Source: Serratia quinivorans (GTDB taxonomy: Bacteria > Pseudomonadota > Gammaproteobacteria > Enterobacterales > Enterobacteriaceae). From it: a stretch of DNA of 64,000 bases. Of the stretch, positions 1 through 11,405 are shown piece after piece. The stretch is taken from the NCBI GenBank assembly GCA_900457075.1, contig UGYN01000002.1, positions 558,001 through 622,000 on the forward strand, read 5' to 3'. The notes under the pieces are model-generated. The model was not told the DNA's origin, did no database searches, and saw only the letters and a program-made list of their open reading frames with translations. Within the stretch, counting starts at the first letter, position 1. Each line of letters opens with the position of its first letter. The translations under genes and the position numbers were made by a program.

Positions 1-901
1 TCTCCGCCCCACCGGTACCGAAAATGGGTTCGTGGTGTCCGCAGTTGCTGCAAATATGCACACTCATATTTTCCACAATGCCCAGCACCGGCACATGAAC
101 CTTCTCAAACATCACAATGCCCTTGGCGGCATCAAGCAGCGCGATATCCTGCGGCGTGGTGACCACCAAAGCTCCGGTAACCGGGATGTTTTGCGACAGC
201 GTCAACTGAATATCACCGGTGCCCGGTGGCATATCCAGCACCAGATAGTCCAGATCCGGCCACAGCGTATCCTGCAGCAATTGCATTAACGCCTTACTGG
301 CCATCGGGCCGCGCCAAACCATGGCGTTGTCATCAGTCACCAGATAACCGATCGAGTTGGTCGCTAACCCGTGGGCAATGATCGGCGCCATGTGCTGACC
401 GTCCGGCGAGGTTGGTCGCTCGTTTTCGGTCCCCAGCATGTTCGGGATCGACGGGCCATAAATGTCGGCGTCTAGAATACCGACCTTGGCCCCTTCCGCA
501 GCCAGCGCCAACGCCAGGTTAACCGCCGTGGTGGATTTACCCACCCCGCCCTTGCCGGAACTGATGGCGATAATATTACGCACGCCTTTGATGCCGGCCT
601 GATCGTTGGCGCGTTTCAGAGTGGTAATGTCGTGCTTCAGTTTCCAGTCGATTCCCTCAGCACCGGTCACGCGCAGTAATTCTGCACTGACGCTGTCTTT
701 CAGCACCTCAAAACCGCTCTGCCAGGCGAATGGCATAATCAGTTCAATGTGCAACACATGATCCAACAACGCGCAGTGGTGAATGGCCTTCAGCGCGGTC
801 AGATTATTTTTTAACGTCGGGTGTTCAAAGGCGGCCAGTACACCGGTCACCAGGGCACGCAGAACTTCGGGGTTGGTCTGCTCGGGGGATTTTGTGCTCA
901 T
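1..901 (-). CDS. mrp: Iron-sulfur cluster carrier ATPase Mrp/ApbC (3' end cut by window)
   Basis: Minus-strand reading frame open from the ATG at 899-901 to the left edge, giving about 300 of the roughly 370 residues usual for the family. It is a cytosolic P-loop ATPase that binds and transfers Fe-S clusters. An N-terminal DUF59-like domain (about residues 8-90) precedes a deviant Walker A, GKGGVGKS (116-123), and then motifs typical of Mrp such as DADIYGPSIPNM and DMPPGTGD. A CxxC pair (ICSNCGHHE) lies near the cut end and is the expected cluster ligand. The gene is divergent from metG, as in E. coli. Identification is firm; only the C-terminus is unseen. Confidence 0.96.
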   Translation of the reverse strand, partial: MSTKSPEQTNPEVLRALVTGVLAAFEHPTLKNNLTALKAIHHCALLDHVLHIELIMPFAWQSGFEVLKDSVSAELLRVTGAEGIDWKLKHDITTLKRANDQAGIKGVRNIIAISSGKGGVGKSTTAVNLALALAAEGAKVGILDADIYGPSIPNMLGTENERPTSPDGQHMAPIIAHGLATNSIGYLVTDDNAMVWRGPMASKALMQLLQDTLWPDLDYLVLDMPPGTGDIQLTLSQNIPVTGALVVTTPQDIALLDAAKGIVMFEKVHVPVLGIVENMSVHICSNCGHHEPIFGTGGAE

Positions 902-1060
902 CCCGGCTCCTTGATTTTAATGGATAGCTTCTCGCTAAGCATATCAGAACTGCAGGCCGGTCGGCGCATGTCTGTATAAAGAAACCGCCCTAGCCGTGGC
1001 GAGCGCGATCGGGTAACATCAAAGACCCTTTTTATTCATTACAGAAACCAAGTTCTCACT

Positions 1061-3089
1061 ATGCCTCAAGTCGCGAAAAAATTATTGGTGACGTGCGCGC
1101 TGCCGTACGCAAATGGTTCCATCCATCTCGGCCACAATGCTCGAGCACATCCAGGCAGACATCTGGGTTCGTTACCAACGAATGCGCGGCAACGAGGTTC
1201 ATTTCATCTGCGCGGACGACGCGCACGGCACGCCGATCATGCTGAAAGCTCAGCAGTTGGGTATCAAGCCGGAAGAAATGATCGCGGAAATGAGCCAGGA
1301 GCACCAACAGGATTTCGCCGGTTTTGGCATCAGCTATGATAACTATCATTCAACCCATAGCGATGAGAACCGTGAGCTGTCGAACCTGATTTACGGCCGC
1401 CTGAAAGAAAACGGTTTCATCAAGAACCGCACTATTTCTCAGCTGTACGACCCGGAAAAAGGTATGTTCCTGCCTGACCGCTTCGTCAAAGGCACCTGCC
1501 CGAAATGCAAATCACCGGATCAATACGGCGATAACTGTGAAGTCTGTGGCGCAACCTATAGTCCGACCGAGCTGATCGATCCGAAATCCGTGGTTTCCGG
1601 TGCGACGCCGGTGCTGCGTGATTCCGAGCACTTCTTCTTTGATCTGCCGTCGTTCAGCGAAATGCTGCAGGCCTGGACCCGTTCCGGCGCGCTGCAAGAG
1701 CAGGTCGCGAACAAGATGCAGGAATGGTTTGAGTCCGGTCTGCAACAGTGGGATATCTCTCGCGATGCGCCGTATTTCGGCTTTGAAATCCCGGATGCGC
1801 CAGGTAAATACTTCTATGTCTGGCTGGATGCGCCAATCGGCTACATGGGTTCATTCAAAAACCTGTGCGACAAGCGTGGCGATCTGGACTTTGACGAGTT
1901 CTGGCGCAAGGACTCCACCACCGAGCTGTATCACTTTATCGGCAAGGACATCGTTTATTTCCACAGCCTGTTCTGGCCGGCAATGCTGGAAGGCAGTAAC
2001 TTCCGCAAGCCGACCAACCTGTTCGTACATGGCTACGTAACGGTAAACGGCGCCAAGATGTCCAAATCTCGCGGCACCTTTATCAAGGCTGGTACCTATC
2101 TGCAACACCTGGATGCCGATTGCCTGCGTTACTACTACGCCGCCAAGTTGTCTTCACGCATTGACGATATCGACCTGAATCTGGAAGATTTCGTGCAGCG
2201 GGTAAACGCCGACATCGTGAACAAGGTGGTGAACCTGGCTTCGCGCAACGCCGGCTTTATCAGCAAGCGTTTTGGTGGTCAACTGGCCGACAAGCTGGCC
2301 GATCCGGCGCTGTACCAAACCTTCGTTGATGCAGCGCAAAGCATCGCCGAGGCCTATGCCAGCCGTGAATCCGGCCGGGCAATTCGCGAAATCATGGCGC
2401 TGGCCGATCTGGCAAACCGCTATGTGGATGAACAGGCGCCGTGGGTAGTGGCCAAACAGGAAGGCCGCGATGCGGATTTACAAGCTATTTGCTCAATGGG
2501 CATCAACCTGTTCCGCGTCCTGATGACCTACCTGAAACCGGTAATGCCGTCGCTGACTGAACGCACCGAAGCCTTCCTTAACTGTGAGCTGAGCTGGGAC
2601 AGCATCCAGCAGCCGTTGCTGGGCCATCAGGTTAATCCATTCAAAGCCCTGTTCAACCGTATCGATCTGGACAAGGTCAATGAGATGGTCAGCGCCTCGA
2701 AAGAAGACATGGTGGCGGCGAAAGTGGTCACTGGCCCGCTGGCTGAGGATCCGATTCAGGACACCATTACCTTTGACGATTTCGCCAAGGTGGATATGCG
2801 CATTGCGCTGATCACCAGCGCCGACTTTGTTGATGGTTCGGACAAATTGCTGAAATTGCAGTTGGATCTGGGCGGCGAAACGCGTCAGATCTTCTCCGGT
2901 ATTCGTTCCGCTTACCCGGACCCGAAAGCGCTGGAAGGCCGCCTGACCATCATGGTTGCCAACCTTGCGCCACGCAAAATGCGCTTCGGTATCTCCGAAG
3001 GCATGGTGATGGCTGCTGGCCCGGGCGGAAAAGAAATCTTCCTGCTCAGCCCGGACAGCGGCGCACAGCCAGGGATGCAGGTGAAGTAA
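1061..3089 (+). pseudogene. metG: Methionyl-tRNA synthetase with a +1 frameshift after codon 25
   Basis: Class I aminoacyl-tRNA synthetase charging tRNA-Met in the cytosol. The natural start at 1061 gives [19 protein letters not shown] and the HIGH signature as HLGH (codons 22-25). An extra A at 1136-1137 (CACAATG where CACATG is expected) then shifts the frame. From 1138 the second frame runs intact to the stop at 3089. That frame contains the zinc-knuckle cysteines ([17 protein letters not shown]), the KMSKS loop and the C-terminal tRNA-binding domain (about the last 110 residues). With one base removed the gene is 675 codons plus stop, close to E. coli MetG. An alternative start at 1113 would lose the HIGH motif and cannot be functional. 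Because metG is essential, a base-calling error is more likely than real loss. Confidence 0.93.
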
Positions 3090-3094
3090 GCTTC

Positions 3095-3580
3095 CTAACG
3101 AGTCCCCTCACCCTTACCCTCTCCCCAGGGAGAGGGGACCGTTATGCGATGCCATTCAGTATGATCTGGCCTAATATTCTGCTCCCCCTGCTCTGCTTTC
3201 TCCCTCTCCTGGGGGAGAGGGCCGCGGTGAGGGGGATCTTTATCCACCGTCAAATACTGCATAATAATCTCAGCCACTCCCTCCCAATGGTTTAACACTT
3301 CATCATTCCAAAAACGCAACACGGTAAATCCGCGGCTCACCAGGAAATGACTACGACGGGTGTCATAACTGACCTGTTCCATATGTTGCCCTCCGTCCAA
3401 TTCAATAACCAGCTTCCGTTGCCAACAAACAAAATCAACAAAATAAGGCCCAATCGGAAACTGACGACGGAATTTCAAACCATAAAAACGGCGGTCCCTT
3501 AGTCGTAGCCATACCGTTTTTTCCGCATTGCTCATATTGGCTCGTAACCGACGCGATACGGGCGTTGATTTCCTTTTCAT
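3095..3580 (-). CDS. DUF559 (endonuclease-like) protein with a repeat-derived C-terminal tail
   Basis: 161 residues, with a strong Shine-Dalgarno (GGAGG, 5 nt before the ATG). Residues 1-110 match the DUF559 family, a small restriction-endonuclease-like fold related to very-short-patch repair nucleases. Visible motifs are FVDFVCWQRKLVIELDGGQH (about 47-66), which would hold the acidic and Glu-Leu-Asp-Gly active-site positions, and a C-terminal GFTVLRFWNDEV. Residues 114-161 (PPHRGPLPQERE, VPSPWGEGKGEG) are simply the translation of two copies of the dispersed repeat at 3104-3235, so the family domain ends near the repeat insertion. The gene is convergent with metG. The physiological substrate is unknown; nuclease activity is a family inference. 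Confidence 0.75.
   Translation of the reverse strand: MKRKSTPVSRRLRANMSNAEKTVWLRLRDRRFYGLKFRRQFPIGPYFVDFVCWQRKLVIELDGGQHMEQVSYDTRRSHFLVSRGFTVLRFWNDEVLNHWEGVAEIIMQYLTVDKDPPHRGPLPQEREKAEQGEQNIRPDHTEWHRITVPSPWGEGKGEGTR
3104..3235. repeat. Inverted pair of dispersed CCTCACCC/CTCTCCC palindromic repeats
   Basis: Copy 1 (3104-3137) reads CCCCTCACCCTTACCCTCTCC followed by its palindromic partner GGAGAGGGG. Copy 2 (3201-3235) is the same unit in opposite orientation, ending GGTGAGGGGG. The pair sits between the convergent metG and the DUF559 gene and is read through as the C-terminus of the latter. A second pair lies at 10202-10288 and a single diverged copy at 24891-24920. The organisation resembles a REP/BIME-type intergenic element; no transposase is visible nearby. 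Confidence 0.8.
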
Positions 3581-3599
3581 AAAGACCTCCGTCTACACA

Positions 3600-3744
3600 A
3601 TAACGCCAAGCAAGGCACTGACCTTGAACCCAGTGTCGAACTTGCGCCTTGCTTCCAAAAATTTCGCCATAACGTTGGGGAAACCACGGGCAAAAACGGG
3701 CAAATAATCACGGTGTCGGAGGCTACCGACGTAGCCTCTTTTTT
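3600..3744 (+). ncRNA. Candidate small RNA or structured leader (unassigned)
   Basis: No plus-strand gene ends just upstream, yet a strong terminator closes this stretch at 3744. The 5' part can fold. AAGCAAGGC (3608-3616) pairs with GCCTTGCTT (3646-3654) and encloses an inner CACTG/CAGTG hairpin (3616-3620 with 3631-3635). No convincing -35/-10 pair was found, and the family is not recognised. It could instead be debris of a lost gene or an upstream leader of the exporter at 3825. Confidence 0.3.
3719..3744 (+). terminator. Rho-independent terminator, orphan
   Basis: Perfect 8-bp stem GAGGCTAC / GTAGCCTC with loop CGAC, followed by six T. It has plus-strand polarity. The nearest upstream plus-strand gene is metG, 630 bp away, so it probably serves a shorter transcript in the gap. 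Confidence 0.85.
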
Positions 3745-3824
3745 CAGTACCCCCTTTCTTACGGGCCAAAATAAGCTATCTTATCCATACGGGTTTAATT
3801 ACTGTATGCATAAACAGGTCTGAC

Positions 3825-5048
3825 ATGAAGGGATTCCCACCGCTGATCAACACATTGCTGGCCAGCTCGCTGGTACTGACCATTGGGCGTGGCGTCACGC
3901 TACCGTTCATTACCATCTATCTCACCGGGCATTTCCACCTGCTGCCGAAAAACGTCGGTATTATTTTGGGCATCAGCCTGATGATCGGTATTTTCGCCAG
4001 TCTGTATGGCGGTTACCTGGTCGACAAGTTCAACAAAAACACCTTGATCCTGACGGCCATTTTACTGTTCGCCCTAAGTTTTTTCGCTATTCCGTGGATC
4101 CCGCGTCCGGGTGGGATCATCGTGGTATTGGCTATCCTGCATACCGCCTATTCGGTACTGGGCATCACCATCAAGGCCTGTTTTGCCGACTGGCTACCGG
4201 TTGCACAACGTATCAAAGCCTTTTCAATCAACTACACGCTGGTGAACGTTGGCTGGGCGGTGGGCTCATCACTGGGGGTGATGGTGGCAGGGCTGAACCC
4301 ATTGTTACCCTTCTACCTTTCCGGCGGATTGGCTTTATTCACAGTGACGGCATTGAGTTTTAGCCTGCACCGACAACGCACTACGCCGCCAGCAGCGACT
4401 GAGGCCGTGCCGTCTGCGCCGCCCAATTTCCGCCAAACGCTGACCATTCTGCGCAACGACCACCGGCTGATTTATTTTACTCTCGGCAGTACGCTTGGCG
4501 CGGTAGTTTTTGGCCAGTTCACCGGGTATTTATCGCAATACCTGATTCTGGTTTCCAACGCCGAGTTTGCCTATCAGGTCATTGGGGCGGTGATGATTGT
4601 TAATGCCTGCATCGTCATCGCGCTGCAGTATTTACTGAGCCGGGGTATGCGGCAGGAAAACATGCTGCGCTGGCTGGCGCTGGGCACCGTGTTTTTCATT
4701 CTGGGGCTGATCGGTTTTAGCCTGGCCGGGCAATCACTCTGGTTGTGGGCCATAGCTATGGCGATATTTACCCTGGGGGAAATTATCGTGATCCCGGTGG
4801 AGTATATGTTTATCGACTTTATCGCCCCACAGCATCTGAAAGGCAGCTACTACGGTGTGCAAAACCTCAGCGCTTTGGGCGGTGCCATCAACCCGGTGCT
4901 GTGCGGTTTTATCCTCAGCTATGCCGCACCGCAAATGATGTTTGTGATGCTGATTGCTGCCGCATTGTTCAGCCTGCTATTCTTTTTCCTCGGCCATCGC
5001 CTGGCACAAAAGCAGCAATACCGCTCAGGCATCATCAGTACAAAATAA
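3825..5048 (+). CDS. MFS transporter, YdeE-like
   Basis: 407-residue inner-membrane protein with about 12 hydrophobic segments. The N-terminus (LLASSLVLTIGRGVTLPFITIYLTG) and blocks such as GGYLVDKFNKNTLIL (MFS loop 2-3) and the central region align from memory with E. coli YdeE, an exporter linked to dipeptides and arabinose. The ATG at 3825 follows directly on the tail of the intergenic region. E. coli has no such gene between metG and yohJ, so it is an insertion relative to that order. Substrate specificity is a family inference only. Confidence 0.72.
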   Translation: MKGFPPLINTLLASSLVLTIGRGVTLPFITIYLTGHFHLLPKNVGIILGISLMIGIFASLYGGYLVDKFNKNTLILTAILLFALSFFAIPWIPRPGGIIVVLAILHTAYSVLGITIKACFADWLPVAQRIKAFSINYTLVNVGWAVGSSLGVMVAGLNPLLPFYLSGGLALFTVTALSFSLHRQRTTPPAATEAVPSAPPNFRQTLTILRNDHRLIYFTLGSTLGAVVFGQFTGYLSQYLILVSNAEFAYQVIGAVMIVNACIVIALQYLLSRGMRQENMLRWLALGTVFFILGLIGFSLAGQSLWLWAIAMAIFTLGEIIVIPVEYMFIDFIAPQHLKGSYYGVQNLSALGGAINPVLCGFILSYAAPQMMFVMLIAAALFSLLFFFLGHRLAQKQQYRSGIISTK

Positions 5049-5184
5049 AGGCGCACCGGGCTTAACTACGGCTGTCAACCTGCCTGACAGGCATGGCAGC
5101 CATAGAGAGAATTCATGGTGTGATTTGTGGCGGAGGTCACAGTTTAATTGTATGATGAATGCATCGGTTAAACGGGATTAAGTT

Positions 5185-5592
5185 ATGGCCAAGCTATTCA
5201 CTCTGTGCTGGAAATACCTGAGGGCAATTGTCCTTATCTACCTTTGTTTATTCGCCGGCAATGCAATCGCGGCGCTGCTGCCGATCGCCATTCCCGGCAG
5301 CATTATCGGCATGCTGCTGCTGTTCGCCCTGCTCTCCACGCAAATTATGCCGGCCAGGTGGGTCAAACCCGGCTGTCATCTGCTGATCCGCTATATGGTG
5401 CTGTTGTTTGTGCCCATCGGCGTTGGCGTAATGAAATACTATGACCAGATCCTTGATCACCTCGGCCCGCTGGTGGTTTCCTGCATTATCAGCACCCTGA
5501 TGGTGCTGGTGGTGGTGGGCTACACTTCGCATTATTTCCACCGGGAACGTCGCATCGTCGGCAAACCGGATGCCGCGGAAGGTGAAAAATGA
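5185..5592 (+). CDS. yohJ: CidA/LrgA-family membrane protein YohJ
   Basis: 135-residue inner-membrane protein with four hydrophobic segments, including [20 protein letters not shown] and a second around [12 protein letters not shown], both typical of the holin-like CidA/LrgA (UPF0299) family. It overlaps the yohK start by 4 bp (ATGA), so the two are translationally coupled. By analogy with cidAB/lrgAB the pair is thought to act in murein hydrolase control or small carboxylate transport; the role in enterobacteria is not settled. The gene order yohJ-yohK-cdd is the E. coli order. Confidence 0.88.
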   Translation: MAKLFTLCWKYLRAIVLIYLCLFAGNAIAALLPIAIPGSIIGMLLLFALLSTQIMPARWVKPGCHLLIRYMVLLFVPIGVGVMKYYDQILDHLGPLVVSCIISTLMVLVVVGYTSHYFHRERRIVGKPDAAEGEK

Positions 5593-6284
5593 TCCATGAA
5601 ATCTGGTGGTCATTGCCGTTAACGCTGGCAGTCTACTTTGCCGCACGCAAGCTGGCGCAGTGGTTGAACATGCCGCTGCTGAACCCGCTGCTGGTATCAA
5701 TGGCGGTGATCATTCCCCTGCTGTTACTGACCGGCATCCCTTATGAACGCTATTTTCAGGGCAGCAAAATCCTCAATGACTTATTGCAGCCCGCCGTCGT
5801 CGCGCTGGCCTACCCGCTGTATGAACAGCTGCACCAGATCCGCGCCCGTTGGAAATCCATTATCGCCGTCTGCTTTATCGGCAGTATGACGGCCATGATC
5901 AGCGGCGGTGCCATCGCTTTATTGATGGGGGCGACTCCGGAAATTGCCGCTTCCATCATGCCCAAATCGGTTACGACCCCTATCGCCATGGCAGTGGCGG
6001 AATCGCTCGGCGGCATCCCGGCAATCAGCGCCGTCTGCGTAATCTTCGTCGGTATTCTCGGCGCAGTATTCGGGCATACATTATTTAAACTATTGAAAAT
6101 CACCACTCGCTCGGCGAGGGGTTTGGCCATGGGTACCGCATCTCATGCACTGGGCACGGCTCGTTGCGCGGAAATGGACTATCAGGAAGGGGCATTCGGC
6201 TCTTTGGCGTTGGTGATCTGCGGGATCATTACCTCGCTGCTGGCCCCCTTCCTGTTCCCGGTACTGCTACATATGTTCAGTTAA
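5589..6284 (+). CDS. yohK: CidB/LrgB-family membrane protein YohK
   Basis: 231 residues, polytopic, partner of YohJ with a 4-bp overlap. Family blocks are visible: [16 protein letters not shown] near the N-terminal third, then [21 protein letters not shown] and [24 protein letters not shown] near the C-terminus, which are diagnostic of LrgB/CidB. Length equals the usual E. coli YohK. Membrane topology and partnership are family knowledge; function here is inferred only. Confidence 0.9.
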   Translation: MIHEIWWSLPLTLAVYFAARKLAQWLNMPLLNPLLVSMAVIIPLLLLTGIPYERYFQGSKILNDLLQPAVVALAYPLYEQLHQIRARWKSIIAVCFIGSMTAMISGGAIALLMGATPEIAASIMPKSVTTPIAMAVAESLGGIPAISAVCVIFVGILGAVFGHTLFKLLKITTRSARGLAMGTASHALGTARCAEMDYQEGAFGSLALVICGIITSLLAPFLFPVLLHMFS

Positions 6285-6325
6285 AACGGTTAAAATTTGC
6301 GATACATCTCGCAATTATGCTTTTC

Positions 6326-6390
6326 ATTGCATTGATTTCATCAATAAAGAGATTTGCATCACACTTTATTCACGCAAGGCTGCCTAGAAT
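6326..6390 (+). promoter_or_regulatory. Probable cdd promoter with CRP and CytR-like sites
   Basis: A TAGAAT -10 element lies at 6385-6390. A CRP-like site with one good half, TCACA (6359-6363), and a weaker partner AGAGA (6348-6352) is centred at 6355.5. That would be about -41.5 from a start near 6397, a class II position. CytR-type octamers ATTGCATT (6326-6333) and TTTGCATC (6353-6360) flank or overlap it. CRP/CytR control of cdd is established in E. coli; the sites here are read by eye. Confidence 0.5.
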
Positions 6391-6421
6391 GTTATCCCGT
6401 TAACCTGTAGAGAGAGTTTCT

Positions 6422-7306
6422 ATGCACCCGCGTTTTCAAACCGCTTTTGGCGAACTGCCCGCCACCTTGCAATCCGCCCTGCAGTCTTATATTGATGCGC
6501 CTGATTTCCCGGCCATGCTCAAGGCGGAACAAGTGGACGCGATCAAGCAGCGCTGCGGGCTGGATGATGATGCTCTGGCATTCGCTCTGCTGCCACTGGC
6601 GGCGGCCTGCTCGTTAGCGCCAATCTCACAATTTTATGTCGGTGCCATTGCCCGTGGGCAGAGCGGCAATCTGTATTTTGGTGCCAATATGGAATTCAGC
6701 GGCGCCCCGATGCAACAAACCATTCATGCGGAACAGTGTGCGGTGACCCACGCCTGGCTGCGCGGTGAACCCGCCCTGGCCTCCATCACCGTTAACTACA
6801 CGCCTTGCGGCCACTGCCGTCAGTTTATGAACGAACTGAACAGCGGCGTCAGCCTTAAAATTCGTCTGCCCGGCCGTGAACCGGCAACGCTTGGCGATTA
6901 CCTGCCGGACTCCTTCGGCCCGAAAGACCTGGATATCACTACGCTGCTGATGGACCAGGTCGATCATGGTTTCCAACTGGCGCTGACTGACGAACTGGAA
7001 AAAGCAGCGCTGGCCGCTGCCAATCAGAGCCACGCGCCCTACAGCAACGCCCACAGCGGCGTCGCACTGGAGGCTGAAGACGGCACAGTCTACACTGGCC
7101 GTTATGCGGAAAACGCCGCCTTCAACCCAAGTCTGCCCCCCCTGCAGGCCGCGCTGATTCTGATGAATGTTTCCGGCGACGACTGTCAGAAAGTGAAGCG
7201 CGCCGTGCTGGCTGAGCCAGAAAGTGCCATTCTCACCCAATGGGATGCTACCCGTGCCACGCTGGCTGCCCTGGGCTGCCAAAATGTCAGCCGCATTACT
7301 TTCTGA
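6422..7306 (+). CDS. cdd: Cytidine deaminase
   Basis: 294 residues, the size of the long dimeric enterobacterial enzyme. It hydrolyses cytidine and deoxycytidine to uridine and deoxyuridine in nucleoside salvage. The catalytic domain has HAEQCAV (zinc-ligand His and catalytic Glu) and PCGHCRQF (two zinc-ligand Cys). The C-terminal half is the degenerate second deaminase domain of this family ([13 protein letters not shown]). An SD-like AGAGAG precedes the ATG. It follows yohK and would be expressed from its own CRP/CytR promoter. Identification is secure. Confidence 0.97.
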   Translation: MHPRFQTAFGELPATLQSALQSYIDAPDFPAMLKAEQVDAIKQRCGLDDDALAFALLPLAAACSLAPISQFYVGAIARGQSGNLYFGANMEFSGAPMQQTIHAEQCAVTHAWLRGEPALASITVNYTPCGHCRQFMNELNSGVSLKIRLPGREPATLGDYLPDSFGPKDLDITTLLMDQVDHGFQLALTDELEKAALAAANQSHAPYSNAHSGVALEAEDGTVYTGRYAENAAFNPSLPPLQAALILMNVSGDDCQKVKRAVLAEPESAILTQWDATRATLAALGCQNVSRITF

Positions 7307-7515
7307 TCCTGACCCTGGCGGTGCCGCCCGGCACCGCTGTTAACAGCCCCGCCAGCCAAATACAATGGCATTCACGTCTTAAAACACTTTCTTTAGTTAA
7401 ATTAGGATTTGATCGTCGATAATTACGCCAATTTACCTCATGATCCGATAACAATTGCTGTACATATTTCGCCGATCTTTTAGGATCACCCTTATAAAGT
7501 TATCCGATACGTTGA

Positions 7516-9225
<1,710 letters not shown>

Positions 9226-9244
9226 TTTGCACAAGCAAGATGAT

Positions 9245-9270
9245 AAAGTCCGGCTCGCCGGACTTTTTTT
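9245..9270 (+). terminator. Terminator of maeA
   Basis: Stem AGTCCGGC (9247-9254), loop TC, GCCGGACT (9257-9264), then a T run. The preceding AAA can pair with the T tract. Confidence 0.92.
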
Positions 9271-9385
9271 ATGGCCGAAAACGCCTAAAAATGCGGCGCA
9301 ATGCGTGCCAGAAGGGGGACAAGCTTGCTTCAAGTAGTCAGGTAAAGTAGCCTTGAACCATCTTTTTTGGCCACGGTGCGCGTAA

Positions 9386-10138
<753 letters not shown>

Positions 10139-10201
10139 TTGCCCCTCAGTAAAACAAAAGGCGGCCAGGGCAGTAATGCTTGTAAGTTAAGCTGATATTG
10201 T

Positions 10202-10288
10202 TCCCTCTCCTTTGGGAGAGGGTTAGGGTGAGGGGATACAAACCAACGCAAAAGCCCCTCACCCCGGCCCTCTCCCTTGGGAGAGGGA
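10202..10288. repeat. Second inverted pair of CCTCACCC/CTCTCCC repeats
   Basis: Copy 3 (10202-10236) and copy 4 (10255-10288) are oppositely oriented versions of the unit at 3104-3235, separated by 18 bp. They lie between the convergent sanA and mglC, the same context as the first pair, and could fold into a large hairpin in either transcript. Confidence 0.8.
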
Positions 10289-10383
10289 GACGCCCACTTA
10301 AACAACGTCGTACATTCTTATTCAGAACTTTGCTTAACTGACCGGCATTACAGCATTTGCTGGCCGTTTTTTCGCAGAGACTT

Positions 10384-11394
10384 TTACTTCTTCTTGGCGT
10401 ACTTCAGTGAATCCAGCGCTACCGCGAAGATAATGATGCCGCCCTTGATGATGTACTGCCAGTAAGGGTTAACACCAATGTAGGTCAGGCCGTAGTTGAT
10501 GACGGTGAAGATGATCACCCCGGTCACCACTCCCAATACCGTACCGACCCCACCGGCAAAGGACACCCCACCGACCACGCAGGCAGCAATCGCATCCAAC
10601 TCATACATAAAGCCGAGGTTGTTGGTAGCACTGCCGATACGGCCCGCTTCCAGCAAGCCGCCAAACGCATAGAACACGCCAGACAGCGCATAAATCATGA
10701 TCAGGTTCAACGGCACGTTCACGCCGGAAACCTTTGCCGCCTCAGGGTTGCCACCGATGGCGAAGATGTTTTTGCCGAAGCGGGTTTTATTCCACAGGAT
10801 CCAGACAAAAATAATCGCAATAATGGCGTAGAAGGTAATGTACGACAGCTTAAAATCGCCAAAGCGCAGGAACCCCTGAGCAAAGGTAGAGAACTTGGGA
10901 TCAAACCCCGCCACTGGCGATGCGCCGACGGAATCGTAATACAGCGAGTTAATGCCGTACACGATAATCATGGTACCCAAGGTGGTAATAAACGGCGTCA
11001 CGTTCAGGTAGGCGATGATCAACCCGTTCACCAGACCAATCACCGCGCCCACGGCACACACCAGCAGGATCACCAGCGGAATCGACCAGGTTTCCATATG
11101 CGGAAACACCTTGTTGACGTTATCCATCGACTGCAACAACGTCGCCGCGATCACCGCCGCCAACCCAACCTGACGCCCGGCGGACAGGTCCGTCCCCTGG
11201 GTAACAATCAGCCCTGCCACACCCAGTGCAATAATAATGCGCACCGAAGACTGCGTCAGAATGTTGCTCAGGTTCATTAAGCTGAGGAAAGTCGGATCCT
11301 GGATAATAATAATTGCCAGCAGCACCAGCAATACCACGTAAATGCCACCTTCCTTAAAATAGGTGAACAAAGTTTTCTTATTCAGCGCGTTCAT
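10384..11394 (-). CDS. mglC: Galactose/methyl-galactoside ABC permease MglC
   Basis: 336 residues, identical in length to E. coli MglC. It is the inner-membrane permease of the high-affinity galactose importer, working with MglB (binding protein) and MglA (ATPase). About ten hydrophobic segments are seen, with the BPD_transp_2 family blocks GVAGLIVTQGTDLSAGRQVGL and ACVVGGVSFAGGVGTVLG. It is the last gene of mglBAC, 11 bp after mglA. Expression should follow the GalS/CRP-controlled promoter upstream of mglB. Confidence 0.97.
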   Translation of the reverse strand: MNALNKKTLFTYFKEGGIYVVLLVLLAIIIIQDPTFLSLMNLSNILTQSSVRIIIALGVAGLIVTQGTDLSAGRQVGLAAVIAATLLQSMDNVNKVFPHMETWSIPLVILLVCAVGAVIGLVNGLIIAYLNVTPFITTLGTMIIVYGINSLYYDSVGASPVAGFDPKFSTFAQGFLRFGDFKLSYITFYAIIAIIFVWILWNKTRFGKNIFAIGGNPEAAKVSGVNVPLNLIMIYALSGVFYAFGGLLEAGRIGSATNNLGFMYELDAIAACVVGGVSFAGGVGTVLGVVTGVIIFTVINYGLTYIGVNPYWQYIIKGGIIIFAVALDSLKYAKKK

Positions 11395-11405
11395 AGTTCT
11401 GATCC

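Noticed and set aside
1059..1349. Antisense open frame over the metG start
   Set aside because: Shadow of metG; no conserved sequence and no ribosome site.
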